This document shows, piece after piece, positions 11,536 to 22,628 of a stretch of DNA of 64,000 nt. Position 1 is the first letter of the stretch. Each line of letters opens with the position of its first letter. A model generated the notes under the pieces. It had not been told where the DNA came from, searched no databases, and saw only the letters and a list, made by a program, of their open reading frames with translations. The DNA is taken from NCBI GenBank assembly GCA_023052935.1, contig CM041292.1:32685454-32749453 (forward strand), read 5' to 3'. Source of the stretch: Piezodorus guildinii. Lineage: Eukaryota > Arthropoda > Insecta > Hemiptera > Pentatomidae. The position numbers and the translations under genes are program-made.

Positions 11536-12316
11536 TTACATAGTAAGGGAAAGTATTGCGATCGTGAGCATTTTCGAATTCCAGTTTTCAACGAAAATAC
11601 TCATTCTAGGGTCCTCTGAGCCTAAATAACCAATTCCCGCAAAAACGTCTGTTTGTGTGTGTGTGAGTCTACAACGAAAAAAAAAATCTTGTGAAACTGA
11701 AATTTCATATTTAAGACAACTATACGCCCTTGATGTTACTGCAATATTTTAACTAAAGTCGACTGACCGAAAGTGCTACTTTATACCATGCATTTTGCAA
11801 CTTTTTACGATTTTATTTAAATTTTCGTCCTCTAAAGTATCTTAAATTTACAGATTCAGGAGAATAACCCATATCATATTAAAAGAAATTGATTAAAAGC
11901 GGATAAATATAAATTTTGAATGAATTCGATAACGAACTAAAGGAGAACCAAGCAAATATATTTTTGTAATTTAATTTTTGGTTTATGCGCATAAGAACAG
12001 AAACATAGATGTATAATATACCGTTGGAAAGGTAAAGATTTTACAAAATATATTATCTCATATACAAGGTTGGAAAAGCTAATTTAAAGTGACTAATAGG
12101 GTATAAAATTAAATCCGATAATTATGCGTTACAATTTGATATTACTATATTATTTAATTAAATCATATTTTTCTAAAGAAACTGAATAAACATTTTATTT
12201 AAATTAACTTTTATTTAAAAAATTTTAATTAATTTTTATTTTATAGTTCTTAAATTGATTTTAACAGCCGCGGTAACTGAAATTCGTGTTTTGCCCGCAC
12301 CAGATGTTTTTGTTTC
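11536..12316 (+). repeat. Family R copy, plus orientation
   Basis: It contains the ordered landmarks of the family: GGGAAAGTATTGCGATCGTG, TTCGAATTCCAGTTTTCAACG, CTAAATAACCAATTCCCGCA, (GT)n, TTTATACCATGCATTTTGCA, AATATACCGTTGGAAAGG and the right end GCCCGCACCAGATG. No coding potential was seen. Confidence 0.8.
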
Positions 12317-13340
12317 TTTATTTGCTAATTCTCAGTTTCGTTCTGAAGGTGCGTAAAATATGGTCTAGTGAAGTCGTTCTTAACAGAAATTTTTCGCGTA
12401 CCCTTTCCATCGTTCAATTTAACGGCAAATAAACTCTAAATCCTAAAACTCGTCTGATTAGCAGGTAAAAAGTTTGGATTCAGTATGAAGATATAGCCAG
12501 CGGCCCACATTCACTTTCAGACGCAGGAGAGAGTAATGTGGCATGAGGCAAGCTTAAGTCAGACGTTGAACTTGGAATAAAGACGATATAATCAGATTGG
12601 TGCAGTATCAGCATTAAGTTGCACTGCAATCCTAAAATGACCAAGTAGTAGAAATGGCTATGGAGAAAAATGAGCCTGCCTCTAATAATTTACTTCAAAC
12701 TCCGAAAAATATTGGATTACTACAGTTGAAAACTAAAACAACATTCATATTTATTAAAATGCTCATAAAGAAATAAAATATTGTCTTTTACCTATGTCAA
12801 ATATAATCTTCCCTTTAAGTTCATTATTTTCAAAATATTAGAAAATGAACGATTTATTAATTCTCATTGTGTAGTATCAGTCACTTGTCAGTGATCCTTA
12901 GAAATTATATCACTTAAAATGCTGAATTTGTGTACATTTGTGATTATTTTAACTTGCCAAATATTTTAGGTCAAGGTCGTTTACAATTGACATCTGACCA
13001 AGAGGTCAGCGGACTACTTGCATCTCCATTGCCATAGAAATAGTTTGGATTTATATATGCACTGAACCCAAGATTGTGTTGATTGTATGTACTAGGTTTT
13101 TTTTCCCCCTTATAGAATCCATATTTACCATTATGGAGGTACTCATTTAAAAACAAACCAGTAAAATTATCTCCGATTCTCTTTCTGATGGGGACCACTA
13201 ATTTACAATTCTTAGCATGGGCGTACGAAGGATTTACCTTCGGGTGGACCAAAGTTGTTGAAAATCTTTAGGGAAGGAGGGGCAAGTGGGTTGATTTTTT
13301 TTTTTTTTTTTTTGTTAACACTAATACGAACAGTCATTAG
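12317..13340. other. Stretch without a recognised gene
   Basis: No recognised family. A 93-codon minus-strand frame (12971-13252) starts only at a TTG and ends near a T-run (about 13296-13313). I regard it as chance. Confidence 0.4.
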
Positions 13341-13594
13341 AAGGGGTCATCCACAGCGTAGTGGCTAGCATAACATCTTACTATGCCAATGTTCCCGGGT
13401 TCGAACCCGCGGGTGGCCCTGGGATTTTTTAATGGGAGTAAAAAATCCTTAGTCATGCCGTCCTTCGAAGGGGACGTTAAAAGGTGGTCCCGAGCCCGTG
13501 CGATGTCAGGTACTCGTTAAAGATCCCTATCCTAATTAAACCTGGAAGCATCGTCCAATTAGCCATCGTAGCATAAAAGTGATGTTAAACGAAT
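13341..13594 (+). mobile_element. SINE-1 copy, plus orientation, well preserved
   Basis: Head GTAGTGGCTAGCATAACA, B box GGGTTCGAACCCG, spacer GATTTTTTAATGGGAGTAAA, centre GGGGACGTTAAAAGGTGGTC and tail GTGATGTTAAACGAAT. A short internal part before the GCATCGTCC segment is missing relative to other copies. Confidence 0.85.
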
Positions 13595-13596
13595 GG

Positions 13597-14120
13597 GAAC
13601 ACTTGTAGCTGGGTGGCTAGCGTAACAGCCTCCCATGCCAAAGGTAACATGGAAACTAAATTAACTTTAAAATGTTTTTAAAAAAATCTGGTGCGCGCAA
13701 CACAGACTTTCAAGTACCTTTAACAAATATTCAAATACCTTTCAACCGTGGTTAAAATCAATTTTACAAGTTTCAAAAACATTTTGAGATTAAAATAAAT
13801 CGTTAAAAAAATAATTAAATTGAGTTCGGGGATCACTTGTAGCGTAACAGCCTCCCATGCCAAAGGTCACGGGTTCAAACCCGCAGGTGGTCCTAGGATT
13901 TTTTAATGGGAGTAAAAAATCCTTAGTTACGCCGTCCTTCGGAGGGGACGTTAAAAGGTGGTCCCGAGCCTGTGCGATGTCAGGTACTCGTTAAAGATCC
14001 TAATAAAACCTGGATAGGCAAAATTTAGGACTCCCATTGTAGCATCGTCCGATTAGCCATAGTCGCATAAAAGTGACGTTAAACGAATAAACAAACAAAC
14101 GTTAAACGAATAAATACACA
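13597..14120 (+). mobile_element. Composite: SINE-1 head, inverted family R fragment, nearly complete SINE-1
   Basis: A partial SINE head (13597-13645) is followed by AACATGGAAACTAAATTAAC and a minus-oriented family R end (TCTGGTGCGCGCAACACAGA, then TTAAAATCAATTTTAC; to about 13828). A nearly complete SINE-1 follows (13829-14104) with a partly duplicated tail. The same R-fragment/SINE junction occurs inverted at 23898-24360. Confidence 0.75.
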
Positions 14121-15184
14121 GTCATTAGAAAATTAGTTGGAAATCTCGAACGATATATTTGATCTTAACATCTTATATTATTTATTTACCTTTTGTAATA
14201 AATAATTTTAGGGAGAGAGCAATCAGAAACTTGTTCCAACTATACTTGAAACAAACAGAAGTAGAGTGAGAATAGTGGCGTGTGTTAACTTTGTAAAACA
14301 AACTCAAAATCTTTGATCAGTCGAAGTCGAACACGCAGAAGTGTAACTAGGATAGGTTAGAGAATATAATGTCGGAAAGAACCCAGGTGTGCTGTCTTTA
14401 GGTTGAATTTATTTTTTTGTGTATATATCTATTTATTCTTGATAATTAAAAAAAAAAACATAATTGCCTAAGGATAATTTCACCGTTTTACTTATTTAAA
14501 AAAATAAAAAGAAATTTAGAAATAGTTAATTCTAACTTATCTATTTCAATTATGGCGATTGATATTTTATTTTCGAAGCATTCCACACTGTGTAAGAACC
14601 ACCATTCTTTTGATTTGTAAATTCTAGAATAGTGAAGTGAACATAAATAAAAACAAAGTCTTTAAATAAGTACTTTAAAAAACTCTTATTTGATGTATGC
14701 TAACAAAACCAAAATAAGCTTACGCTACTTTGGTTCTTACAGAATTATATCTATTTTTTTTTTCTAATTATCAAATTTTAATTTTATGTATGCATATATT
14801 TTCACCTCTTTTCTCCTTTGCAGAGTGTGCAGACACTTCTCACGGTGTTCACATACGCTTTTCTGAAAGATCGATTTCTTTGTCGTAGGCGTACTTTATG
14901 CATTATGTTGAAGTTACGTACGCACTTCGAATAAAAAAAACTTCTTTTGAATTCATAGAGCCCATTTTTTTTTTAAATTTTAAATTTAACACAGAACGAG
15001 TTGAGTAAACCAACAGTAACGTGCACTTATAATGTTAACACATGATCAATGTTTTAAATGAAACCCATAAGAGGTTATATTAATGATATGTGTGGTATCT
15101 ATAAAAAATTATAATTATTTAAAAATTATATAAAGTAAGCAATCCTATAAAAATAGAAATATTTTTTATGAATAAAGGAATAAG

Positions 15185-15217
<33 letters not shown>

Positions 15218-15280
15218 GATATTTCCCTCGGGGGTATAAAACTAATAGATTTAGGTATACCATATAATCGATTTACTCAC
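14121..15280. other. AT-rich stretch without recognised features
   Basis: T-runs near 15186-15208 and no recognised coding or repeat family. It ends at a candidate minus-strand splice donor. Confidence 0.4.
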
Positions 15281-15385
15281 CCCGTATCTACACGTTGGCT
15301 CGGTCTTCTTTATAAACGAATTTCTCACTGGAGAACTGTCCAGTTCAAGAAGAACATGGAACACAACGATAACATACGACAACAT
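15281..15385 (-). CDS. Candidate first coding exon with signal-peptide-like start (unrecognised)
   Basis: On the minus strand an ATG at 15385 opens 35 codons beginning MLSYVIVVFHVLLEL. The start is hydrophobic and could be a secretory signal, though it holds a His and a Glu. Positively charged sequence with FIKKTEPTCRYG follows, running exactly into a strong donor, GGG|GTGAGTAAA, in phase 0. The frame stops 11 codons into the presumed intron. No homologue is recognised and no partner exon was found. At 35 codons, chance is a real possibility. Confidence 0.25.
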
Positions 15386-15399
15386 TGATGTAGTCAGCT

Positions 15400-16277
15400 G
15401 AGTAATTTAAATAAGATTTGAAGTGTAAAAATAAAATATATCTAAAAAAATTGTATGAAATTCAAAAGAATTTTATATTCATAAACATTCTATGAAGATA
15501 ATTTATTGAACATAACGTAATTACAGAAATGGTTGATCTGGAATTTTTACGTGTACTTTTTAGAGAAAAACACGATGGACATAAAAACAAAAAAAACACT
15601 TCAAATTAAACGTTCCATAACTTCGATTTATTTCATCCCTTAATTTGCGGAATTTATAAAAATCATATAATCCAACTGGTTCGTCGGTATAATATTTTTT
15701 AACTCAAATACTAATGTAAGTTGAAGTTTTTTTTACATACTAATACATAAATTTTTTACATAAGTTTTTTAACATACTACGGTATATTGTCCGTTCCGAA
15801 TTTTTATACAGATAAATTACTACTATTGAGAAGAAATTATAAATTGATCTGATCGAAATACTGACGTTTTATTTATTTTTTAATATGAATATGGTGCAGG
15901 AACACCAAAAGCATTAAGAAATGTCAGTAGAAGACTGATGCTGGTATGAAGTATTTTAGTTGGAATACATTGATTTATAATTCTTTATTTCTTTTTTTTT
16001 AGGTGAGTTGGATCTGAATGTTCCTCAGAAACAAACAGTTAGATCTACTATTTTTTGTAAAAGGTAATTGTATACCCAATTTATTATTCAAAATAAACCC
16101 TATCTAAATTTCCATGGAGAAAAACAGTAAAAGAAATTTAATTAATTTTTAAAATATACCTCAAAATTTATTTTATTTTTTTTTAAATTCAATGACGTTG
16201 TTCAAATTTGAATTTATTAATACGATAATAAATTATGAAAATATACTAAAATATATATAAATTTCATAAATATTATG

Positions 16278-16340
<63 letters not shown>

Positions 16341-16395
16341 AAGAAAACTTAACTTATCTTAATAACTTAAGATAATTAAATTTATAATCTCTTTA
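15400..16395. other. AT-rich stretch with a (TA)n tract
   Basis: No recognised gene. A (TA)n tract (about 16278-16338) lies just outside the left end of the foldback element. Confidence 0.5.
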
Positions 16396-16404
16396 TATAT
16401 AGCA

Positions 16405-16735
16405 TTTCCAAGTCAATTGTAACCTTTTCCAAGTCAAATGTAACTTTTTCCAAGTCAAATGTAACCTTTTCCAAGTCAAATGTAACCCTTTCCATTTCAA
16501 ATGTAACCCTTTCCATTTCAAATGTCACCTTTTCCAAGTCAAATGTCACCTTTTCCAAGTCAAATGTTACCTTTTCCAAGTCAAATGTAACCTTTTCCAA
16601 GTCAAATGTAACCCTTTCCATTTCAAATGTAACCCTTTCCATTTCAAATGTAACCCTTTCCAAGTCAAATGTCACCTTTTCCATTTCAAATGTTACCTTT
16701 TCCAAGTCAAATGTCACCTTTTTCTTCACTTCTAG
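16405..16735. repeat. Left outer array: 15 copies of a 21-bp repeat
   Basis: The unit is CCTTTTCCAAGTCAAATGTAA, with a variant in which CCATTTC replaces CCAAGTC. Because the period is a multiple of three, the minus strand reads as a repetitive peptide (VTFDLEK / VTFEMER, 15 units). I treat that open frame as a by-product of the repeat, not a gene. Confidence 0.9.
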
Positions 16736-16964
16736 CCTCAAATATTCCGTTTTATTTATTTATTTATTGAAAAATAATTAGTTTAATTAACATTATGACT
16801 TTTTTAACAATTTTGGCATATTCTATCGCTATCTTTTTTGTTTTTTAGATATTTGGTATCAAGTTATGTTTTTTACTAGCTATATTTAAAAAAATTAATT
16901 ATCGTCTATTTAGTTTTAAGATAGTTTTTGATTTTGAGTTTTTTAGAGGGGAGGAGTAGTTTTT

Positions 16965-18000
16965 GTGAATAATTAATGTGTTTTCGGGTATTATAATTAC
17001 TTTTTTCGAGCTGTATTTTTTATCGCTCGCGTGCATGTTAACTCGCATTTACTTTTAATGTTTTTAATTGATGCAGGAGATGATAGTTAAGTTTTCGGGT
17101 ATTATAATTACGTTTTATTTTTTTATTGCTCCCATACATTTTAACTCGAACTTACTTTTCATATTTTTTACTGTCATAAGGGTTGATAATTGTCTTTTCG
17201 GGTCTTATTATTACGTTTTTCGAGCTGTGTTTTTACCGCTCGCTTGCATTTTAACTCGAATTTACTGTTAATATTTTTTAATGTCATAAAGGTTGATAAT
17301 TGAGTTTTCGGGCTTGTGATTACGTTTTTCAACTATGTTTTTTATCGCTCACGCTTATTTTAACTACAATTTACTTTTTATGTTTTTTATTAATATAGGG
17401 ATCGATAATTGTGTTTTCGGGTCCTATAATCACGTTTTTGGAGGTTTATTTTTTTATCGCTCCCATGCAATTTAACTCGAATTTATTTTTAATGTTTTTT
17501 ATTGAAATAGGAATTAATTAATGTGCTTTGGGGGGTTATGATTAGGTTTTTCGAGCTGTATTTTTTATCGCTCTCAATTATTTTAACTCGAGTTTACTTT
17601 TAATGTTTTTTATTGATATAGGGATTGATAATTTTGCTTTCGGGTGGTTATGATTACGTTTTTTGAGTTTTTTTTTGTCATCGCTCCCACGCATTTATCT
17701 CGAAATTACTTTTAATGTTTTTTATTGATATAGGGATTAATTAATGTGCTTTCGGGGAGCTATGATTACGTTTTTCCAGCTGTATCTCTTATCGCTCATG
17801 CGTATTTCAACTTGTATTTACTTTTAATCTTTTTATTTTTATAGAAATCTATCCTTGTGTTTTCGCGGGGTTATGAAAATGTTTAAAAGCTTTTTCATTA
17901 TCACTCGTGCAGATTTCAACTCGCCTTTATTATTGATATTTTTTTATTGATATTGGGATTGATTATTTTGTTTTTGGTTCTCATTATAACGTTGCTGGAA
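16965..18000 (+). repeat. Left inner array of roughly 109-bp monomers (about 8-9 units)
   Basis: Each monomer follows the pattern GTGTTTTCGGGT, ATTATAATTACG, TTTTTCGAGCTGTATTTTTT, ATCGCTC, TTTTAACTCGAATTTACTTT, ATTGATATAGGGATTGATAA. Successive monomers differ by substitutions and decay towards the spacer. Confidence 0.85.
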
Positions 18001-18599
18001 TATACATCGTTTAGCTTTTTTTTTTTTACTTTTTTTTTAGAATTATTATTTTATAAAAGGATTAGTTATAGTTCGTTTTCTAGCGTCCTGAGTAAGTTTT
18101 TTCAACTAAATCTTTTGTAAAGGATCCACTTCCTAACTTGGTCTTACAATTATTTGATAATTTAATTAAGGAATCGTTTATTCCATTTTAGAGTGTTCTG
18201 ATAATATTATTTGAACTAAATTTGTTATCGCTTTTACTCATTTTAAGTTACTGTTCCTATTTCATAAATATTCGATAGAGGGATCCTTTATAGTGTTTTC
18301 GGGAATATTAATAGAGTTTATGACATTTTTTTATAGCTAGTACACATTTTAACTTAAATGAAAAGTGATCTAGAAGAATGCGCAATCGCGATGTAACGTC
18401 CAGATCAAAAATGTAATCAGATCCTGCAAAAACACAATAAATAATTTTTACATCAAATTATACCATAATACCTACGGTATGTAGAAATTCCCAAGGGCAT
18501 AAAAGAATAATCATTCTAATAAAAGAATGAGAATTCCCTAAAACAAAAACAAAAAAGACCACTGCAAATGGAAGTTGAAATGAGAGCATGCGACAATAA

Positions 18600-19740
18600 A
18601 AACAGCTTAAAAACGTAATCACAAGACCCGAAAAGATAATTACAAACCTCTATAATTATAAAAAATATAAAAGTAAATACAAGTTGAAATACGCATGAGC
18701 GATAAGAGATACAGCTGGAAAAACGTAATCATAGCTCCCCGAAAGCACATTCATTATCCCTATATCAATAAAAAACATTAAAAGTAATTTCGAGATAAAT
18801 GCGTGGGAGCGATGACAAAATAAAACTCAAAAAACGTAATTATAGGACCCGAAAACACAATTATCAACCCCTGTATCAATGAAAAACATAAAAAGTAAAT
18901 TTTAGTTAAAATAAGCGAGAGCGATAAAAAATAAAGCTCGAAAAACGTAATCATAACCACCCGAAAGCAAAATTATCAATCCCTATATCAATAAAAAACA
19001 TTAAAAGTAAACTCGAGTTAAAATAATTGAGAGCGATAAAAAATACAGCTCGAAAAACGTAATCATAACCTCCCAAAGCAAAATTATCAATCCCTATATC
19101 AATAAAAAACATTAAAAGTAAACTCGAGTTAAAATAATTGAGAGCGATAAAAAATACAGCTCGAAAAACCTAATCATAACCCCCCAAAGCACATAATTAA
19201 TTCCTATTTCAATAAAAAACATTAAAAATAAATTCGAGTTAAATTGCATGGGAGCGATAAAAAAATAAACCTCAAAAAACGTGATTATAGGACCCGAAAA
19301 CACAATTATCGATCCCTATATTAATAAAAAACATAAAAAGTAAATTGTAGTTAAAATAAGCGTGAGCGATAAAAAACATAGTTGAAAAACGTAATCACAA
19401 GCCCGAAAACTCAATTATCAACCTTTATGACATTAAAAAATATTAACAGTAAATTCGAGTTAAAATGCACGCGAGCGGTAAAAACACAGCTCGAAAAACG
19501 TAATAATAAGACCCGAAAAGACAATTATCAACCCTTATGACAGTAAAAAATATGAAAAGTAAGTTCGAGTTAAAATTTATGGGAGCAATAAAAAAATAAA
19601 ACGTAATTATAATACCCGAAAACTCAACTATCATCTCCTACAACAATTAAAAACATTAAAAGTAAATGCGAGTTAACATGCACGCGAGCGATAAAAAATA
19701 CAGCTCGAAAAAAGTAATTATAATACCCGAAAACACATTA
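18600..19740 (-). repeat. Right inner array of roughly 109-bp monomers (about 10-11 units)
   Basis: This is the inverted counterpart of the left array, with individual monomers recognisable as mirror images in the same order. It carries about two extra monomers, including a near-identical duplicate pair at about 19020-19200, both with AATTGAGAGCGATAAAAAAT. Confidence 0.85.
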
Positions 19741-19984
19741 ATTATTCACAAAAACTACCCCTCCCCTCTAAAAAACTCAAAATCAAAAACTATCTTAAAA
19801 CTAAATAGACGATAATTAATTTTTTTAAATATAGCTAGTAAAAAACATAATTTGATACCGAATATCTAAAAAACAAAAAAGATAGCGATAGAATATGCCA
19901 AAATTATTAAAAAAGTCATAATGTTAATTAAACTAATTATTTTTCAATAAATAAATAAATAAAACGGAATATTTGAGGCTAGAA

Positions 19985-20185
19985 GTGAAGAAAAAGGTGA
20001 CATTTGACTTGGAAAAGGTAACATTTGAAATGGAAAAGGTGACATTTGACTTGGAAAGGGTTACATTTGAAATGGAAAGGGTTACATTTGAAATGGAAAG
20101 GGTTACATTTGACTTGGAAAAGGTTACATTTGACTTGGAAAAAGTTACATTTGACTTGGAAAAGGTTACAATTGACTTGGAAATG
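19985..20185. repeat. Right outer array: 9 copies of the 21-bp repeat
   Basis: The inverted counterpart of 16405-16735. The order of variants matches the left array except that six internal units are absent. The plus strand reads as nine heptapeptides of the VTFDLEK type. Confidence 0.9.
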
Positions 20186-20204
20186 CTATATAAAATGAAA
20201 ACGG

Positions 20205-20450
20205 GATTTTGGTTTCCGCTAACTCCTTCTAAACCACTGGACAGATTTTGATACAGTTTTCAATAACATTTAGGACATTGTTTTTTGAAGGTTTATAAGT
20301 AAAATCAATTGCAATTTTGTTTTTCTCTAAACGGGAAAGATAAATTTGCTTTGACGCAGTCATAATAAAATTTTTCTGAAATATAAGTAGTAACATAGAC
20401 GAATAATATACCGTTGGAAAGCGCAAGGTTTCCCACAAACTTATTTAGCG
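20205..20450 (+). repeat. Family R-related fragment
   Basis: It starts with CCTTCTAAACCACTGGACAG, continues through AAAATCAATTGCAATTTTG, and ends at AATATACCGTTGGAAAGC. The same arrangement recurs at 23565-23790, so this is a variant branch of family R or a second family sharing its 3' module. Confidence 0.7.
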
Positions 20451-21681
20451 AAAATGTTATTTGTAATGTTGTGAATTAGGGAGGTTATGGTGATCCATGG
20501 TGATCATACAGGTTATATACTTCATACAATTATGTAAATGTTAAATTCTAATAAGTGCTGAATCAGAATTTGCCCGAAATTTATTTATTCGGAAAAAGAA
20601 ACCTATACTCTATAATTTCCATTATTTTGTCCGAAGCTCAAAATATTGTCTGATGTTTGGGTTTTTCATTTAAACATAAAAATAAAAAAAAAGTTTAGCT
20701 GGAAAAACTATGTCTATAACATCTTTCAAATATCTTATATAACATAAAGCAGTTTTAGCATAGCATTTTTTTTTTAATGTTGCTAGATCGTGTTGAACAC
20801 ATGCCAAATTTTTTCTATGTAGAATCAATAAAAAAAAAATAATCAAAATCAAGGACAGTCACACCATACGCTTGTAACCGGCGCTTAAACATTTATTTAA
20901 AGTTAAGCATTATTAATATTTAAGTTGTAAAAAGAGCAAAAAAACATTTATAATTGAATATATTTTTAATAAAAGTAAAGAGGAAAATATATACAAAATT
21001 ATTACAATAATATTTTGGAAGAAAAAAACTAATAATTAAAATTGAAAAGTTTTTTGTGAATATTTGGTCTCTCAAGCTTTCTTTCTTTCTTGTAAAATAG
21101 AATATTAGTTAAATGTTGCGTGCACAGTTCTTAAATACAGAGCGATTTATTTATTTTTTTTTTCTAAATAGTTTCATCAGAAGGGATATATTGAGTTACT
21201 ATGGATAATTCCACATTCAAACTTACACCTCCAGAAATACAGTAATTGTTTTTCTTATTATTTTTGTAGAAATATTGTGACTTTTGGAAGTTCTTATAAG
21301 TCTATAATTATTGTTTTTGAGGAATGGCTATATAACTAGTTTAAAATTACACCTATTTATTTTCAACAAAGAGCCTGTCTTGTTATATGAGCATCTGTCA
21401 GAATTTTTCTTCACTATAATTATATACTTCATTAACGCATACTATTTATTACCTCTATCATTAACAGATTTTCTTATCTGATATAAACATAAATAGAATC
21501 ATTGATCATATAAGTAACAGTTAAGAGATAGGGCAAATCAACTGCAACCTGGTTGTGGTTGACACATTTCAAACCACAAACTACACTCACCATTAACCTC
21601 GTTTTTACGTTTGGTGGTTACGTTTGGTTACTCCTTTCAAAGCTCCGTGATAAATTGTGCGTACACTTTTACAATGCGGCA
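20451..21681. other. AT-rich stretch without recognised features
   Basis: No convincing coding or repeat structure, only scattered poly(A/T) runs. Confidence 0.4.
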
Positions 21682-22096
21682 ATTGCTTTTATAAATTGAG
21701 ACGTTGATTTCCAAAAGGTACTAAAGGACATTTTTTACAAAATTGATTTTTTTGCATATTTGTATTCCCATCATTTAGTTTTATCTAAATATTCTATTTG
21801 ATGTTATCTAATGAACTCTCAAGTCCTTAAAAAACGCGATTTAGAAATACGCTCATTTTCTTAATGTACTAATTACGCATTTATTTTCGTTCGAAATCAT
21901 TCTAAAAAAAATCATTTCATAACTTTAATATGATGTTATTATTATAGTGAAAAAATAATTCTAAATTTTAATGCAAAAAGACCCAAATTAGCTGATTTAA
22001 TAATACAGTAATGAGAAATGTTCGCGCTTCCTGTAAAATTTCCTAAAATGGATATAGTACCTTTTGGAAATCAACGTCTCAATTGTAGGAAGCAAC
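21682..22096. mobile_element. MITE-like element with about 40-bp terminal inverted repeats
   Basis: 21694-21723 and 22055-22084 are perfect 30-bp inverted repeats, starting AATTGAGACGTTGATTTCC. The match extends outward imperfectly as TTGCTT...AATTGAG to about 40 bp. The interior is AT-rich and non-coding. It fits a miniature inverted-repeat DNA transposon of unknown superfamily. No target duplication is evident. Confidence 0.75.
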
Positions 22097-22628
22097 AACT
22101 TGTAATTTCACTTTTAGAATGAGTCATCTTAACATAACGCAAAGTTTCCTGGCAAAAAAATATATCTTTATACATGAAGTTTATTATTTTACAGGCTAAA
22201 TTATTCTACTGTTATATTGATTGATATATTAATATCAAATAATTAATATATATAGAAATAAAACTATTAATTATAAAGTTAAAATGCGAGAGAAAATTTG
22301 ATATTTTATTCATTACTAGCGACTCGCCCTTGCTTTGCACGGTTGCAATTTAAATGTGGTGCAATTTATGTTTTTTAAACCTTCAGCTTGACCAATTAAG
22401 AGTTTATTACTTTGGGATTATGATTACATCGTTACGAAATGTGCACTTAGCAAGAAAATATTATGTTTATTATATAACGTCTATTACTTCTTCTATTTAA
22501 TCATCGGCAGAAATTAGAATCATAAATTAGTCATAAAATCAAAAAAGTGGTTTAGTATATTTGTTTGTTATGTTAAACGGTTCCTATTTTATTCCGTTTA
22601 TTACAATTTAAATTTCATAAGAACTTTT
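22097..22628. other. AT-rich stretch with a repeat-end motif
   Basis: At about 22316 the sequence ACTAGCGACTCGCCCTTGCT, then TTGCACGGTTGCAA, resembles a terminal motif common in invertebrate repeats. The rest is unrecognised. Confidence 0.35.

Larger units (their letters stand above)
16396..20192. mobile_element. Foldback-type element with long inverted arms (about 3.8 kb)
   Basis: The ends are inverted copies: TATATAGCATTTCCAAGTCA at the left and its complement at the right. Each arm has, from outside in, a 21-bp tandem array, about 230 bp of single-copy sequence and an array of roughly 109-bp monomers. The arms enclose a spacer of about 600 bp (18000-18600), of which roughly 18360-18570 is unique. 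Arm identity is high by eye. No transposase-like frame is present, so it would be non-autonomous. This architecture matches foldback transposons of the Drosophila FB/Galileo kind by organisation, not by sequence. The right flank (20205 on) is a family R-related repeat. No convincing target duplication could be assigned in the TA-rich flanks. Confidence 0.8.

Noticed and set aside
12971..13252. 93-codon minus-strand frame
   Set aside because: No ATG start, no recognised domain, and the upstream sequence looks like transposon debris.
16965..19740. CRISPR-like array
   Set aside because: The roughly 109-bp monomers are contiguous diverged tandem repeats without unique spacers, and the host is a eukaryote.
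16382..20251. Open frames of 119 and 92 codons in the 21-bp arrays as protein-coding genes
   Set aside because: They are produced by a 21-bp tandem repeat whose period is a multiple of three and sit in the arms of an inverted-repeat element. No domain or independent coding signal is seen.
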